Below are positions 25,079-35,800 of a stretch of 62,879 nt of DNA, piece by piece. This DNA comes from Bacteroidales bacterium UBA5507 (GTDB lineage: Bacteria; Bacteroidota; Bacteroidia; Bacteroidales; Lentimicrobiaceae). Made by a program: the position numbers and the translations under genes. The notes under the pieces were generated by a model. That model saw nothing but the letters and a program-made list of their open reading frames with translations. It did no database searches and had not been told where the DNA came from. Position 1 is the first letter of the stretch. Every line of letters begins with the position of its first letter. The stretch covers positions 8,768 to 71,646 of the forward strand of contig DIOT01000036.1 of assembly GCA_002426195.1 (NCBI GenBank), given 5' to 3'.

Positions 25079-26164
25079 ATGGATACTATTGAAGTTATAG
25101 AATTAGCAAAATTAAGTATTGAGAATAAATTAACTTCATGGATAAATATTGATGAATATGGATATTTATTGCAGGATTTAATTACTGACAACAATTATTT
25201 ATATAGAATAGTCTCTAATGATTTCCAATGGAAACAATCGTCAGAAATACTAAAAAGAAACGATTGGTGGACTTATTTTGTGACTTACACTTTAAATTTT
25301 GATGGAATTGTAATTATCCAGCAGGATAATATAATAACGAACAAGCCCAAAAAATTTGAATTATTCATTGATTTATGGTTTAAAACAGATGAAATTCTAT
25401 TTTCTTACAGAATACTGGACAAAAGCTATAAAACAATTAAGGATTATATTGAGCATATCGAGTCATACAACGAAGAAAATGGGATATATTCATTGATTGA
25501 TAAGCAAGTACAATTTGGAAATAAGAACTTTCTTTCATTTGCCACAGATATAACTCGCAAACCAAGACAGCTTAAAGTTACTTTTAATGACATTGATATA
25601 ATAGATGATATTGCCCGAATCTCCCAAGATTTAAAATATTTACTTGGGGAAATATTTCAATTAAAACCTTATTTAAGTAATTACGTTTCAAATCCTCAAA
25701 ATATAAATGATAAGGTACATTATGTCTATTTTTCAAGTTTTATTGATAAAAGGTACTTCTTTCTAACAGGGGTGATTTTTGAAATTTTATATAATTTTTG
25801 GGATAGAATTGGTGATTTATTAGCAATTTATTTTACTCCAAATCTAAAATCAGATAAGATTCTTTTTACTACTGTAATAGATGGCATCAATGCCCCATAT
25901 CTTAAATCTCAAAACTATTCGTGGCTAAAGAATTTTAGGGATATTCAATACAAAAGTTTAAATTCATATAGGAAACAAGTTGTCCATTACAAAAATATTG
26001 AGAGTAGGTTTCATGACAATTACACAACTGCATTTTCAAATAAGTTAGAATTAGAAAAATTACAAAGAGAGAAGATAGAAATGATGGATTTAGTTGATGA
26101 ACATCTTAAATTCACTATCTTAGGATGTGAGAAAACGTTCTCCCTAATTGATGAAATAGTATAA
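25079..26164 (+). CDS. HEPN-like domain protein
   Basis: 361 residues, ATG start. The N-terminal half is unrecognised. The C-terminal part has FWDRIGDLLAIYF followed by SLNSYRKQVVHYKNIE, an R-x(4)-H arrangement in a helical region, as in HEPN proteins of the Cthe_2314 type. Many are RNases or their structural relatives in defence islands. Alone after a 240-bp gap that must hold its promoter; followed by a broken PLD-type gene, so a former partner may be lost. Confidence 0.5.
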   Translation: MDTIEVIELAKLSIENKLTSWINIDEYGYLLQDLITDNNYLYRIVSNDFQWKQSSEILKRNDWWTYFVTYTLNFDGIVIIQQDNIITNKPKKFELFIDLWFKTDEILFSYRILDKSYKTIKDYIEHIESYNEENGIYSLIDKQVQFGNKNFLSFATDITRKPRQLKVTFNDIDIIDDIARISQDLKYLLGEIFQLKPYLSNYVSNPQNINDKVHYVYFSSFIDKRYFFLTGVIFEILYNFWDRIGDLLAIYFTPNLKSDKILFTTVIDGINAPYLKSQNYSWLKNFRDIQYKSLNSYRKQVVHYKNIESRFHDNYTTAFSNKLELEKLQREKIEMMDLVDEHLKFTILGCEKTFSLIDEIV

Positions 26165-26196
26165 CTTCACTATAAATATAAAATGCTATAATAGTT

Positions 26197-27307
26197 ATGA
26201 CAGCAGAAGTCTTGAAAAATAAATCAAAAGAAGCGGTAATGGACTTTATCAGAGAAAGATTGAGTTTTGAAGACGGAGTACTTTCTTCATTTAGAAATAT
26301 AGAACCAAGCAAACTAGAAAATTAAAAAAGTTCGCTTTATCCAACAACCAGAAGGAACATTTCACCCAAAACTCTATTTATTTACTGACAAGACTGGTAA
26401 ATGGGAAATAATATTAGGGAGCGCAAACTTTACAACCGCAGCTTTCACAAGTAACACAGAAGCAAGTTTATTAATTACTCACAATGACAGTAATTCGGAT
26501 GATACATACAAAAATGCTGTAAAACTTGTTGACCAGACTTTTTCTGACGGCAAGACTTTCAATAAATCAGACCTTGAAAAATATCGTATAGCTTGGAAAA
26601 ATCACAGACAAAAAATCAAGAGTCTTTCAGGACAATACGGTAGTAAAAAAAGAAAGCCTAAACCAATTCACGAAGTTTCAATGATGAACAGAAGCTGGGA
26701 CGATTTTATGAATGAAGTAAGAAATGAAACTTCTCACGGACTTGATAAACGATTGAGAGTAATTGAAATTGCAAAAAGTCTGTTTGACAAAGTTGGCCAT
26801 TTCAATGAACTTACCGAAGATGAAAGAAAATTTATTGCAGGAATTCCAAATAATCTTGCCATAGAAGGGGCAGAAGATTGGGGTTTTTTTGGTAGTATGA
26901 AGGGGGCAGGAATTTTTAAGAATAAAATCAAGGAAAACGACATAAACATTTCAAAAGCGCTTGACCAAATTCCACTTTCAGGACAAATTACAAAGAAACA
27001 TTACGAGAACTATATAAAGTATTTTACACAGACTTTTTCAGGCAATTACATAGCAACTGCAACAAGACTTTTGTGTATGAAGCGACCTGACACTTTTGTG
27101 TGCTTTGACAGTAAAAACCGCTCAACTCTTTGTAAGGATTTTGGAATAATTCAATCAGAGATGGACTATGAAAGGTATTGGGACGACATAATAGAAAGGA
27201 TTTATGATAGTGATTGGTGGCAAAATCCTAATCAAAAAAATGATATTGAAGAAAAAGTAAATGAAGCAAGAGCCGCATTTCTGGACAGTTTATACTATGA
27301 AGGATAA
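26197..27307 (+). pseudogene. Broken PLD-family nuclease gene
   Basis: An ATG at 26197 opens a 42-residue frame ending at TAA 26323. One base out of frame, just after, a long coding stretch without start begins: VRFIQQPEGTFHPKLYLF, then IILGSANFTTAAF. HPKLYLF plus GSANFT is the H-x-K...G-S-x-N signature of phospholipase-D-type nucleases. This frame runs on to 27307; an open frame within it from 26681 is the C-terminal part (DKRLRVIEIAKSLF, RPDTFVCFDSKNRSTLC). The junction lies in a run of six A's. The PLD domain is too short, so part of the N-terminal half is probably deleted as well. Most likely a decayed restriction-type gene. Confidence 0.7.
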
Positions 27308-27322
27308 CTAAAGACAACAACA

Positions 27323-27519
27323 ATGCTAAATAAATTATTCGAAAAAAAAACAACTCCAAAGATGGAAACAGTCCTTGAATTGGAGGACGGTTCACAGATA
27401 GACTGAAACAATATGATACTGCAAATGACATTTTGAAACAGATTCTAGAAAATGACCAGACGAATGAATTTGCAAAAAAAGAAATAGAATACATTAACCG
27501 CCTCAAAAACAATATATAA
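27323..27519 (+). pseudogene. Frameshifted short gene remnant
   Basis: An ATG at 27323 gives MLNKLFEKKTTPKMETVL and stops at 27406. Shifted by one base, the coding character continues as DRLKQYDTANDILKQILEND and on to a stop at 27519, reading like the end of a TPR-type protein. Together with the broken gene before it this looks like a decayed segment of separate origin. Confidence 0.5.
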
Positions 27520-27557
27520 CTGCAAATAGGAAATTAGACACTAAATACTTTTTAAAT

Positions 27558-27962
27558 ATGGACTCATTAGATTTTGACTCTGAAAGAAAAATGCCAAGAT
27601 TAGAATTCTTTAGAGAAATTGAAGGTATTACTCAAGAAGACAAGATACTCTTGGAGAAGTTGAAACAATTGGATGGTTGTGAAATTATGTTATTTACTGA
27701 TTTTATTCAGTTAGATAAAATAGATAATGAAGGTAACTCTAAGAGTGTTCTCTCTTCATATCTTCACCCTGTTGCAACAGATGCAAACTCTTTTATACCA
27801 TTTCTGCAAGTCGCAAATTTTATAAGCGGAATAAATGACAAAAAGGAAAAGTTACCCATTGAAGTAATGACTTTTAAAAATTTGAATGATAAGAGAATCA
27901 TCACCTTTGGAGGTCTTGGGGATAACTCATGTCAAGCATTTTTCTATATTACATCAGAATAA
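27558..27962 (+). CDS. Hypothetical protein
   Basis: 134 residues, ATG start. Acidic, cytoplasmic, no recognised motif. It stands 74 bp before the RecQ-nuclease gene and on the same strand, so it may be the first gene of that long operon. Confidence 0.5.
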   Translation: MDSLDFDSERKMPRLEFFREIEGITQEDKILLEKLKQLDGCEIMLFTDFIQLDKIDNEGNSKSVLSSYLHPVATDANSFIPFLQVANFISGINDKKEKLPIEVMTFKNLNDKRIITFGGLGDNSCQAFFYITSE

Positions 27963-28036
27963 ATAAACTATTAACAAATGACAGAACTCCTAAATAGTAT
28001 TTTCTTTCGCACTGTAAAAATTGATTGAATAGTTAC

Positions 28037-31000
28037 ATGAAAAAATATACTGCTAATTATACATACACAAATCCGAATTTCGTGATACAGAATTTGGTTG
28101 AAAATCCTGTGAAAAGTGATTTATTACCAATTTTGTATGTTGCTAAGAATATCTTGCAACGTGGATTTCCGACAACTTTATCAAAATATCTTCAATCTCA
28201 AATTGCCGAAATTCATAATCTAGATAATTTTAATGAAAGATTTCTGTTTGCTACAAAACAACCTCCAAATTGGCATAATACCATAAAAGGAGATAGAGAG
28301 AATAACTATTACCCAGCCAAGGATTTCTTTGAGAGCATAATTCCAAACGAATTTGGAGACTACTCTTTTATTCAATCGCTAATAATTCCAGAAGTTGAGA
28401 TTAATGAGATAATTGGTGATGAAAATAAAAACTTTATCAACCAACAAGTTGATTTTTATTTACCACAAGCAAAACTTGTAATTGAAATAGATGGACAACA
28501 ACATAAACGTGATGCAGTTACAAGGGTCTCAGATAGTATAAGAGACAACTATCTGTCGAATAATGGAATCGTAACAATTAGAATATCAACGAAAGAACTT
28601 CAAAATGGCACTTACTCTGCAAAAGTTGGAACTATACTAAAGCACCTTGAGCGAAATGAAAAGATTTTAAACCTATATAAAATTGCGGGTGAGAAAATAG
28701 AAAATAAAGAATTGAGCAAACAAGAAATTGAAACCAAATTATTGCCAACGGCAATTATTCGTTTCCAAGTATTGCTGCTTGAGTTACTTATTCACAATTA
28801 TTTAAATTTTAATGAAGAGTGGAATTTCAATATTTTATCACATGAGGAAATTCCAAATTTTGCAGAACTGGCAATAAATGATATACTTATTTGGATTAAT
28901 AAACTTTGGCAACTCAAAAATAAACAGGAAGTTCCAAAGCCTGCTTTCAATATCAAAATTACAAATGACGAGAAACAATTTCTGCCGACAACAAAGGCGA
29001 TAAATGTTGACTTTTCACTTTTTAAAAGATATACTGATGAGAATATACTTAGCCATGATGTAATTTTTGTTAGAACTGATTATTTTGACATCATAAAAGA
29101 TAAAAACTACTTTAGAGTTAGTACAACAGAACCAATAAATTACAATATAACTGATGAGGATAAACCGATTTTAGAGTTCTTCCTTTCAAATATCTTTGAT
29201 AAACCAAGTTTTAGAGAAGGTCAATTCCCAATTATCTCAAATGCTCTAAATAGAAAAGATACAATAGGACTCTTACCGACAGGTGGAGGAAAATCACTTT
29301 GCTATCAACTTCCCTGCTTATTACAGCCTTGTGTTAATTTTGTGGTTTGTCCTATTAAATCGCTGATGTATGACCAAAACGATAATTTGGCTAGAACACT
29401 TATAACAAATGTCAATTTCATAACAAGCGATTTAGATGCTGATGTAAGAAGAGATGTTGAGAATAACTTTGAGCAAGGTCGGTATTTATTCGTCTGGATT
29501 TCTCCTGAAAAGTTTCAGATTCCAAGTTTTAGAGAAAAAATTAGAGCAATTGTTGCTATGTTTTCAATTGCCTATGCGGTTGTTGATGAAGTACATTGCT
29601 TATCGGAGTGGGGGCATGATTTCAGAACGTCCTATTTGAACTTAGCTAAAACAATAGACAAGTTGAGTCCGAAAGACGAAAATGGAGAAGGCAAAATTAA
29701 ATTTATTGGTTTAACTGCAACTGCTTCCGTTAATGTTTTGAAGGACATTAAAATTGAGTTCTCTAGACAAAAACAGCGTTTAGAAGATGAAAATATTAAA
29801 TCACTCTTAGATTATAGCCGAAAAGAGTTAGTTTTTGAGGTGATAAACGATAATGGGAACAAAATTGACAAGCTAAAAAATCTTCTAAAGGAGTTAAAAG
29901 ACCTAGAAAGTTTTATTGAAACTAATGAAAAAGCGGGATTGATTTTTACTCCAAATGTGAATGGAGGTTATGGTTGTTATCAAGTTTCTAATATCTTAAA
30001 TTCAATTTATCAAAACAAAGTAAGTTGGTATTCTGGAGATATACCCAAAAGAGACAAAATAGACCCAAATACTGGGAGAAAAATAGGTTCAGAACCTATT
30101 ATGGCTAGAGATGAATTCAATAAATATAAAATAAGGGTACAAAAGGAATTTAAAGATAACCAATATCAACTTTTAGTAGCAACCAAAGCTTTTGGAATGG
30201 GTATAGACAAACAAAATATCTTCTATACTTTCCATTATGGTTTGCCAAGTTCAGTAGAAGCACTTTATCAAGAAGCAGGTAGAGCAGGGCGTTGGGATAA
30301 AAGAAAAGAAGAAAACCAACATAAGATTGGTAAATGCTATGTTTTGCATTCACGTGAAAGTCACGACCCAGAAAGAGTTGCGCTTTTATTTCATAAAGAC
30401 ACGACTTTCACCAAGATGAAAGAAATTAGCGATGAAGTTGGTTTTGGAGGCAAGGATATTTTTAAACAAGTTTTTCTATTTGTTCAAGGTCAAAACGATA
30501 TTGAAAAAGATTTTGAAATTATCTTTGGAGTTATCAATTCTTACTTTAAAGAAAAATCCAGTATTCGTATATTTTGGAATGATGCCTACTCAAAATTGAA
30601 TATCAATAATGATGTCTTGCAGAAAGCAATTTATCGATTGAGTCTTTTAGGAATAGCATCTGATTGGACAACCAATTTCATTGACCATTTCGAGGTTCAG
30701 TTTAATTCACTTAATGAAAATCACATTATTAAGTGCCTTTCAGACTATATTTCTAAATATGAACCAAATACTAACGTTAATGCTGAACTCTTAAAAGTGA
30801 CGCAAAATACATTTTTGAAAAAAGCTATTTGGTATTTGCTTAACTGGACTTTTGAAAATATTTCATACAGTAGAAAACAATCGCTAAAAACACTTTCTGA
30901 TTGGTGTACTGAATTTGAAGATAGTGAAACATTTAAGCAGCGTATTGATAGTTACTTCATTTTTTCTGAAACAACATTTGTTCTTCAACATATTGCAGAA

Positions 31001-31468
31001 AACCCAAAAGATTATGAGAAATGGTTTGAAGTCTTGACAACTAACAACCAATTTCCAAATAAAATTGAGTTTGAAAAATTGAAAGACAGTATAAGTCGAT
31101 TTTTGGAAAGCTATCGTAATAATGTGGGATTAAACTTTTTGAGCGGGTTTATACGATTAGCACTGAATGATTATAAAGATAGCGATGGAAAAGAACGTTT
31201 TGAGAGTGCATTATCAACTATTAAAACAACCTTTAACAACAACCAACAAAAAGATTTTTTGAACCGCTTAAAAGTTTTAGGAAATCATTTATCAGAAGAA
31301 CAAAAAGTGGAGTTATGCCAATCCATTTCAAAATACTATCCCCAGATGTTGGAAGAACTCGCAGATTATTATGATTTAGCATACTTGTTAAATGAAGTGT
31401 ATTCCGAGAAATTAATTGAATTAAAAAAACTCAATATAAGACTATATGAGCAATTTGCAAAAGTTTAA
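28037..31468 (+). CDS. RecQ-like helicase with N-terminal DUF559/Vsr-like nuclease
   Basis: 1143 residues from the ATG at 28037 (a TTG lies four codons earlier). Near residues 138-195 a very-short-patch-repair/DUF559-type nuclease core is visible: QVDFYLPQAKLVIEIDGQQH with Asp, Glu-x-Asp and His, then RDNYLSNNGIVTIRI. The RecQ helicase part follows: Walker A LLPTGGGKSLCYQLP (about 416-430), DEVHCLSEWGHDFR, FIGLTATAS, and motif VI YQEAGRAGRWD. About 350 C-terminal residues are unknown. Fusions of nuclease to RecQ occur in defence islands. It overlaps the next gene by 23 bp. Confidence 0.85.
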   Translation: MKKYTANYTYTNPNFVIQNLVENPVKSDLLPILYVAKNILQRGFPTTLSKYLQSQIAEIHNLDNFNERFLFATKQPPNWHNTIKGDRENNYYPAKDFFESIIPNEFGDYSFIQSLIIPEVEINEIIGDENKNFINQQVDFYLPQAKLVIEIDGQQHKRDAVTRVSDSIRDNYLSNNGIVTIRISTKELQNGTYSAKVGTILKHLERNEKILNLYKIAGEKIENKELSKQEIETKLLPTAIIRFQVLLLELLIHNYLNFNEEWNFNILSHEEIPNFAELAINDILIWINKLWQLKNKQEVPKPAFNIKITNDEKQFLPTTKAINVDFSLFKRYTDENILSHDVIFVRTDYFDIIKDKNYFRVSTTEPINYNITDEDKPILEFFLSNIFDKPSFREGQFPIISNALNRKDTIGLLPTGGGKSLCYQLPCLLQPCVNFVVCPIKSLMYDQNDNLARTLITNVNFITSDLDADVRRDVENNFEQGRYLFVWISPEKFQIPSFREKIRAIVAMFSIAYAVVDEVHCLSEWGHDFRTSYLNLAKTIDKLSPKDENGEGKIKFIGLTATASVNVLKDIKIEFSRQKQRLEDENIKSLLDYSRKELVFEVINDNGNKIDKLKNLLKELKDLESFIETNEKAGLIFTPNVNGGYGCYQVSNILNSIYQNKVSWYSGDIPKRDKIDPNTGRKIGSEPIMARDEFNKYKIRVQKEFKDNQYQLLVATKAFGMGIDKQNIFYTFHYGLPSSVEALYQEAGRAGRWDKRKEENQHKIGKCYVLHSRESHDPERVALLFHKDTTFTKMKEISDEVGFGGKDIFKQVFLFVQGQNDIEKDFEIIFGVINSYFKEKSSIRIFWNDAYSKLNINNDVLQKAIYRLSLLGIASDWTTNFIDHFEVQFNSLNENHIIKCLSDYISKYEPNTNVNAELLKVTQNTFLKKAIWYLLNWTFENISYSRKQSLKTLSDWCTEFEDSETFKQRIDSYFIFSETTFVLQHIAENPKDYEKWFEVLTTNNQFPNKIEFEKLKDSISRFLESYRNNVGLNFLSGFIRLALNDYKDSDGKERFESALSTIKTTFNNNQQKDFLNRLKVLGNHLSEEQKVELCQSISKYYPQMLEELADYYDLAYLLNEVYSEKLIELKKLNIRLYEQFAKV

Positions 31469-31976
31469 TACAACCCTTGAGGACTTTGATAAGGAAGTTG
31501 GGAAACTTAAAGCTGTTTCAGAAGCATATCAAAAACTGGAAAACCTAAGTAAGTCTAATGCTGAGATAAGCAATCTCTTTAAGCAGAATAATCAGAAACT
31601 TGCTGACATAAATAAAAGCATTGTCAATTCTTTAGCTTCTATTGGAAAACTTGTTGAACAAAAAACAGACCTTATTAGAAACGAAAACAAAGAGTTTTAC
31701 AGGGATTTAGAGAATACATTAAAACTAAAACTCAACGACAATAAATCCGAGATAAAACAACTTATTGAAAGTGAACGCACACAGATTAAACAGATTTTTG
31801 AGATTGAGTTTGCTAAAAATACTAAGGAATTAGGGCAAGTTATTGAAAATGCAACAGCTAAGCAAACTGAAATAATTCTGAAAAATCAAAAAGGATTAAA
31901 GATTGTCATTTGGATTTTAGGGAGTATTTCAATAATATTGAGCGGATTGGCATTAATAAAATTATTAATAGGATAA
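31446..31976 (+). CDS. Coiled-coil protein with C-terminal membrane anchor
   Basis: 176 residues. Residues 1-150 are almost wholly charged and helical, typical of coiled coil; residues about 152-172 (VIWILGSISIILSGLALIKL) form one membrane segment. Start overlaps the helicase gene. The layout, long cytoplasmic coil plus tail anchor, suggests tethering to the membrane or oligomerisation of partner proteins. It has the look of mobilisation accessory proteins too, but no relaxase is present. Confidence 0.7.
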   Translation: MSNLQKFNTTLEDFDKEVGKLKAVSEAYQKLENLSKSNAEISNLFKQNNQKLADINKSIVNSLASIGKLVEQKTDLIRNENKEFYRDLENTLKLKLNDNKSEIKQLIESERTQIKQIFEIEFAKNTKELGQVIENATAKQTEIILKNQKGLKIVIWILGSISIILSGLALIKLLIG

Positions 31977-32061
31977 ACAATTACGGAGATGATAGTAATT
32001 AATATCGCTCTAGGAAGTATAATAAATTTTAAGACAATAGTTAGAATAAATAAACTTGACT

Positions 32062-32730
32062 ATGATATTTGCAATTAATGTCGAATCAGGGTATGGTACA
32101 AATGTTTTTCGTTTAAATAATCAACATGTCTGGACAATTTGTAACAACCCATCATTGCTTGATTCTAATGACTATCAAACAACAAATCCGATTGATATTA
32201 TTAGCAAACAGCAAAGTGATTTAAAGATTAATATTATTGGCGAAGATTTTGAAATCTTACCAGATATGGGAACTGAACTCGGGAATGAAAACCAATTACA
32301 TTATTCAGTTTATGGATTTCGTAAAAACTATCCACTCCCCCCTGACATAAAACAACTAACCCAATTACTTTTAAATGGAAATGATGCTGTGAGAAACGTC
32401 CTAGTGCTTAAAACAGATGGACAATTTTATTTGCTATCGCAGAGTCAAATTATTGACCATGTTACTAACCCTGATTATGTTGTTCAATGTGAAGGATTTC
32501 AAGCTTATAATGGTTATGTAGGTTCTTCCATAAACGACAATAACATCAGAAACTATGTGGAAAATCTTTTTAAAGTCGCAGTTTATCATTGGTTGAAACA
32601 TTTGAAGGATAAAGAACTTCACGATTTTATGGAAATAGTATTAAATCCAGATGAAAACCATATACCAGAAATTATTGACGTATTTAGCGAATTAAACGAA
32701 ATACAAAACAATTGGACTCCAGACTACTAA
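32062..32730 (+). CDS. Hypothetical protein
   Basis: 222 residues from the ATG at 32062 (a TTG lies two codons upstream). Globular, cytoplasmic, no recognised family. Placed between the coiled-coil membrane protein and the GHKL ATPase with about 80 bp on each side, all on one strand. Confidence 0.5.
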   Translation: MIFAINVESGYGTNVFRLNNQHVWTICNNPSLLDSNDYQTTNPIDIISKQQSDLKINIIGEDFEILPDMGTELGNENQLHYSVYGFRKNYPLPPDIKQLTQLLLNGNDAVRNVLVLKTDGQFYLLSQSQIIDHVTNPDYVVQCEGFQAYNGYVGSSINDNNIRNYVENLFKVAVYHWLKHLKDKELHDFMEIVLNPDENHIPEIIDVFSELNEIQNNWTPDY

Positions 32731-32811
32731 GCCTTGCTGTAACTTCAGTCCATCAATCCCTTACTGCATAAAGCGTTGCCAGAAATATTCAAGAACATAT
32801 TCTAAAATTTT

Positions 32812-35800
32812 ATGAATTTTAAGCAAGAAATAGAAAAACTTATAGAATGTAATTTGAAAACTTATAGAGACAATCCTGATAGGTTTATTGCTGATTATAA
32901 TCAAGAACTTGAATTGACAAAAGAGTATAATGGCAGACAGTTACTTGAGTTGCTTCAAAATGCCGATGATGCAGCTTCAAACGAAGTGTTTATTGACTGG
33001 GATAGAGTAAATTCAAAACTAACTATTTCAAACAAAGGTGAATCATTTAAAATTGGTGGAATAAAATCATTAATGATAGCAAATCTAAGCACCAAGATAA
33101 AAAAAAGTTATATCGGAAATAAGGGTTTAGGATTTCGTGCTATTTTAAATTGGGCAAAACAAATTAACATCAACTGCAATGGCTTAATAATTTCTTTTTC
33201 TGAAACAATTGCTAAAAGTATTTTTGACAACCAGCTTAATTTATCAAATAGTAGTAAAAACCAACTTAGAATTGATAGAAATTTAACAGAGCAAACTATA
33301 CCTTTTCCTGTATTAGCAATTCCTATTATTCAAGAAAGTGGTAGTAGTAGAAAATGGACTACTACCATTGAAATTACTTATCAGAAGGAGTTTGAAAACG
33401 ACATTGAAAAACAGTTGGCTGAATTACGAGAAGAAATATTATTATTCTTGAATAACATAATAAAAATAACTATACAGAAAGATTCTGACAGATTGGAGTT
33501 GCAAAGTTTGAAAGAGTTCTCTGGAGAATGCGAATTAGTAACAATTAAAGATAAAAAATGGAAAGTATTTTCCAGAGATAACTTATTGCCAAAAGAATAT
33601 CAAGATAGGAATAAAATTGAACAACAGTCATATAATGTCAAAGTTGCTTTTCAAGATGATTTATCAGACAATTACAAGAAGTTATTTAATTTCTTTCCCA
33701 CTCAACTTTCCATCTCATTACCCTGCATAATTCATGGCACTTTTGAGTTAAATAGTAGCAGAAACCACTTGAATATTTCATCTAAAAATGAGTATATTTT
33801 AAAAGAGTTAGTCAATTTATTAAAGGATTGTGCCTTGTACTTGACTAAAGAAAATGTTGATTGGCGACCTTACAAACTTCTTAGTCCATTGTCTAAGTTA
33901 TCAGACTCCAAATTGATTGAAGAATTTTATAACGATTTAGAACATCTAAAAAAAACTGAGAATATTTACCCATGCATCAATAATGAATATAATCCATTAT
34001 CTAACGCTGTTTATTACAATGATGAATTCAGTGAATTTTTTAAAAAACATTTTTCAGAAGTATTGCCAGAATTATTGATACCACTGAATCATGAATTGCC
34101 TAATAATTTTAAAGATGATACTTTTGAACATAATTATTTAGTTAAAAGAATAGATGCACTCTCCCAAGCAGAATTGCCCTTATTTCTTCGTGCAGAGTTA
34201 ATTAAACAGCTTGCAAAAATTATCACTTCTAAGGATGAACAAGAACGCTTTTCTCTATTAGTAAATGAAGCGGGCAAGGTTATTCCAAAAGAAGATTTAA
34301 CCTTTACACCTGTGTTGAGGTCAGAAGAAAGTTTCAATATACCGAATTCAGTGAAAGTTGATTTTATGAAGTCGGAATTGTATGATTTGTTGATTTCAAA
34401 GTTTGAAAGTGAATTTGATAAAAAAGAGCCAAAATCAAGGGAGTTACAAAGAAGTATAAAATCGGTTGTTAATCTGCAACCCTATGATAGCAATAATGTA
34501 ATTGATAAAATAATTACAGGAACAAAAGATACTCTAAAGTCCTATACTTCTATTGACGAGAAAATCATTTGCATAAAAGAGATGGTGTCGGCACTCTACA
34601 TCAATTTTAAGAACATTGAAAACCGACAAGAAAAATTAAAAATAACAGTTCCGTTGATTAATAAAACCGAAAGAATTTGCGATGCAGAGGAACTTTATCT
34701 TAGTAAGACCTACCCAAGTGGTGAACTTACAGAAGTAATTTATGAAGGTGTACTCAAAGCCAGTCACTACCTTATATCTGTGGATTATTGGACTCTACAT
34801 GATACAGATTATGATACCATTGAAAGCTTTTTCCTATGGTTAGGTGTAAATAAGTACTCTAAAATTACCAAGATTAATCTACAGAATAATTATGCAGAGA
34901 AAGAATACATTGATTTTGTATTTGCAAATGGTACTGACCGACCAGATAACTTTGAAATCTATAGAATTCAGAAAGATTCAATTGTTTCAAAACTTGGAAA
35001 ATTTGATGAGATAAAAAATCTCGAATTAAATAGGATAATTTTATTGGCTCTTAAAGATGCCACAATAAGAAAACTACTTGAAGCAAATGATGAAAAAATT
35101 AGCTGGCAATATGTCACTTGGCGACCAATAATTACAAACTACTCTTATTTGCGATTCCAGTTTCTAAAGTCAAATCATTTTGCAAAATATATTTTGGAAG
35201 AAGGCGGTGAGGATTTAAATAAACTTATAAACGAGGATTTTCAAATTGACTATAATTTTTTGAAACAGTATGGTATTAATCCAACAGAAGTAAAATCTAT
35301 CCTTATAAAATTAGGTGCAAAAGAATCGTTTAATGATATATCACCTGAACATGTATATGAAATATTAAAGGCAATTCCAGAGAAGGATAAAAATCGAAAG
35401 GGAAAAGCGACCCAAACCATTTATAAAATGGCATTAGAAAGTTTAGTAAAGCAACAATCAACAATTCCTGTTCCTGATGATATTGAATATTTTTCACGAA
35501 AAGGGGATACAGAAGATTATCAACCAAGAGGAACAGTTTATTATTCAGATAATTCTATTTTACCTAAGAAAATATTAAATACACTACCGCTTTTAAATTT
35601 ACCTAAAAGGATTGGGGAGGATAATGTTGAAAATTATTTTGGTGTAAAAAGTCTAAGAGAATTTAAAGTGCAAATCAATGAGCGAAATCTTCAATTCAAT
35701 CGATGTGATGCTGACTTTAGCAGATTATTTGAAACCATAAAGCCATACATACTGGCTTACAGATTGGAATCTCCAAATCTTAAGAAAAGAATTATAGACA

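Noticed and set aside
31446..31976. Mobilisation protein
   Set aside because: The coiled-coil plus anchor form is not specific and no relaxase or clear transfer origin is nearby.
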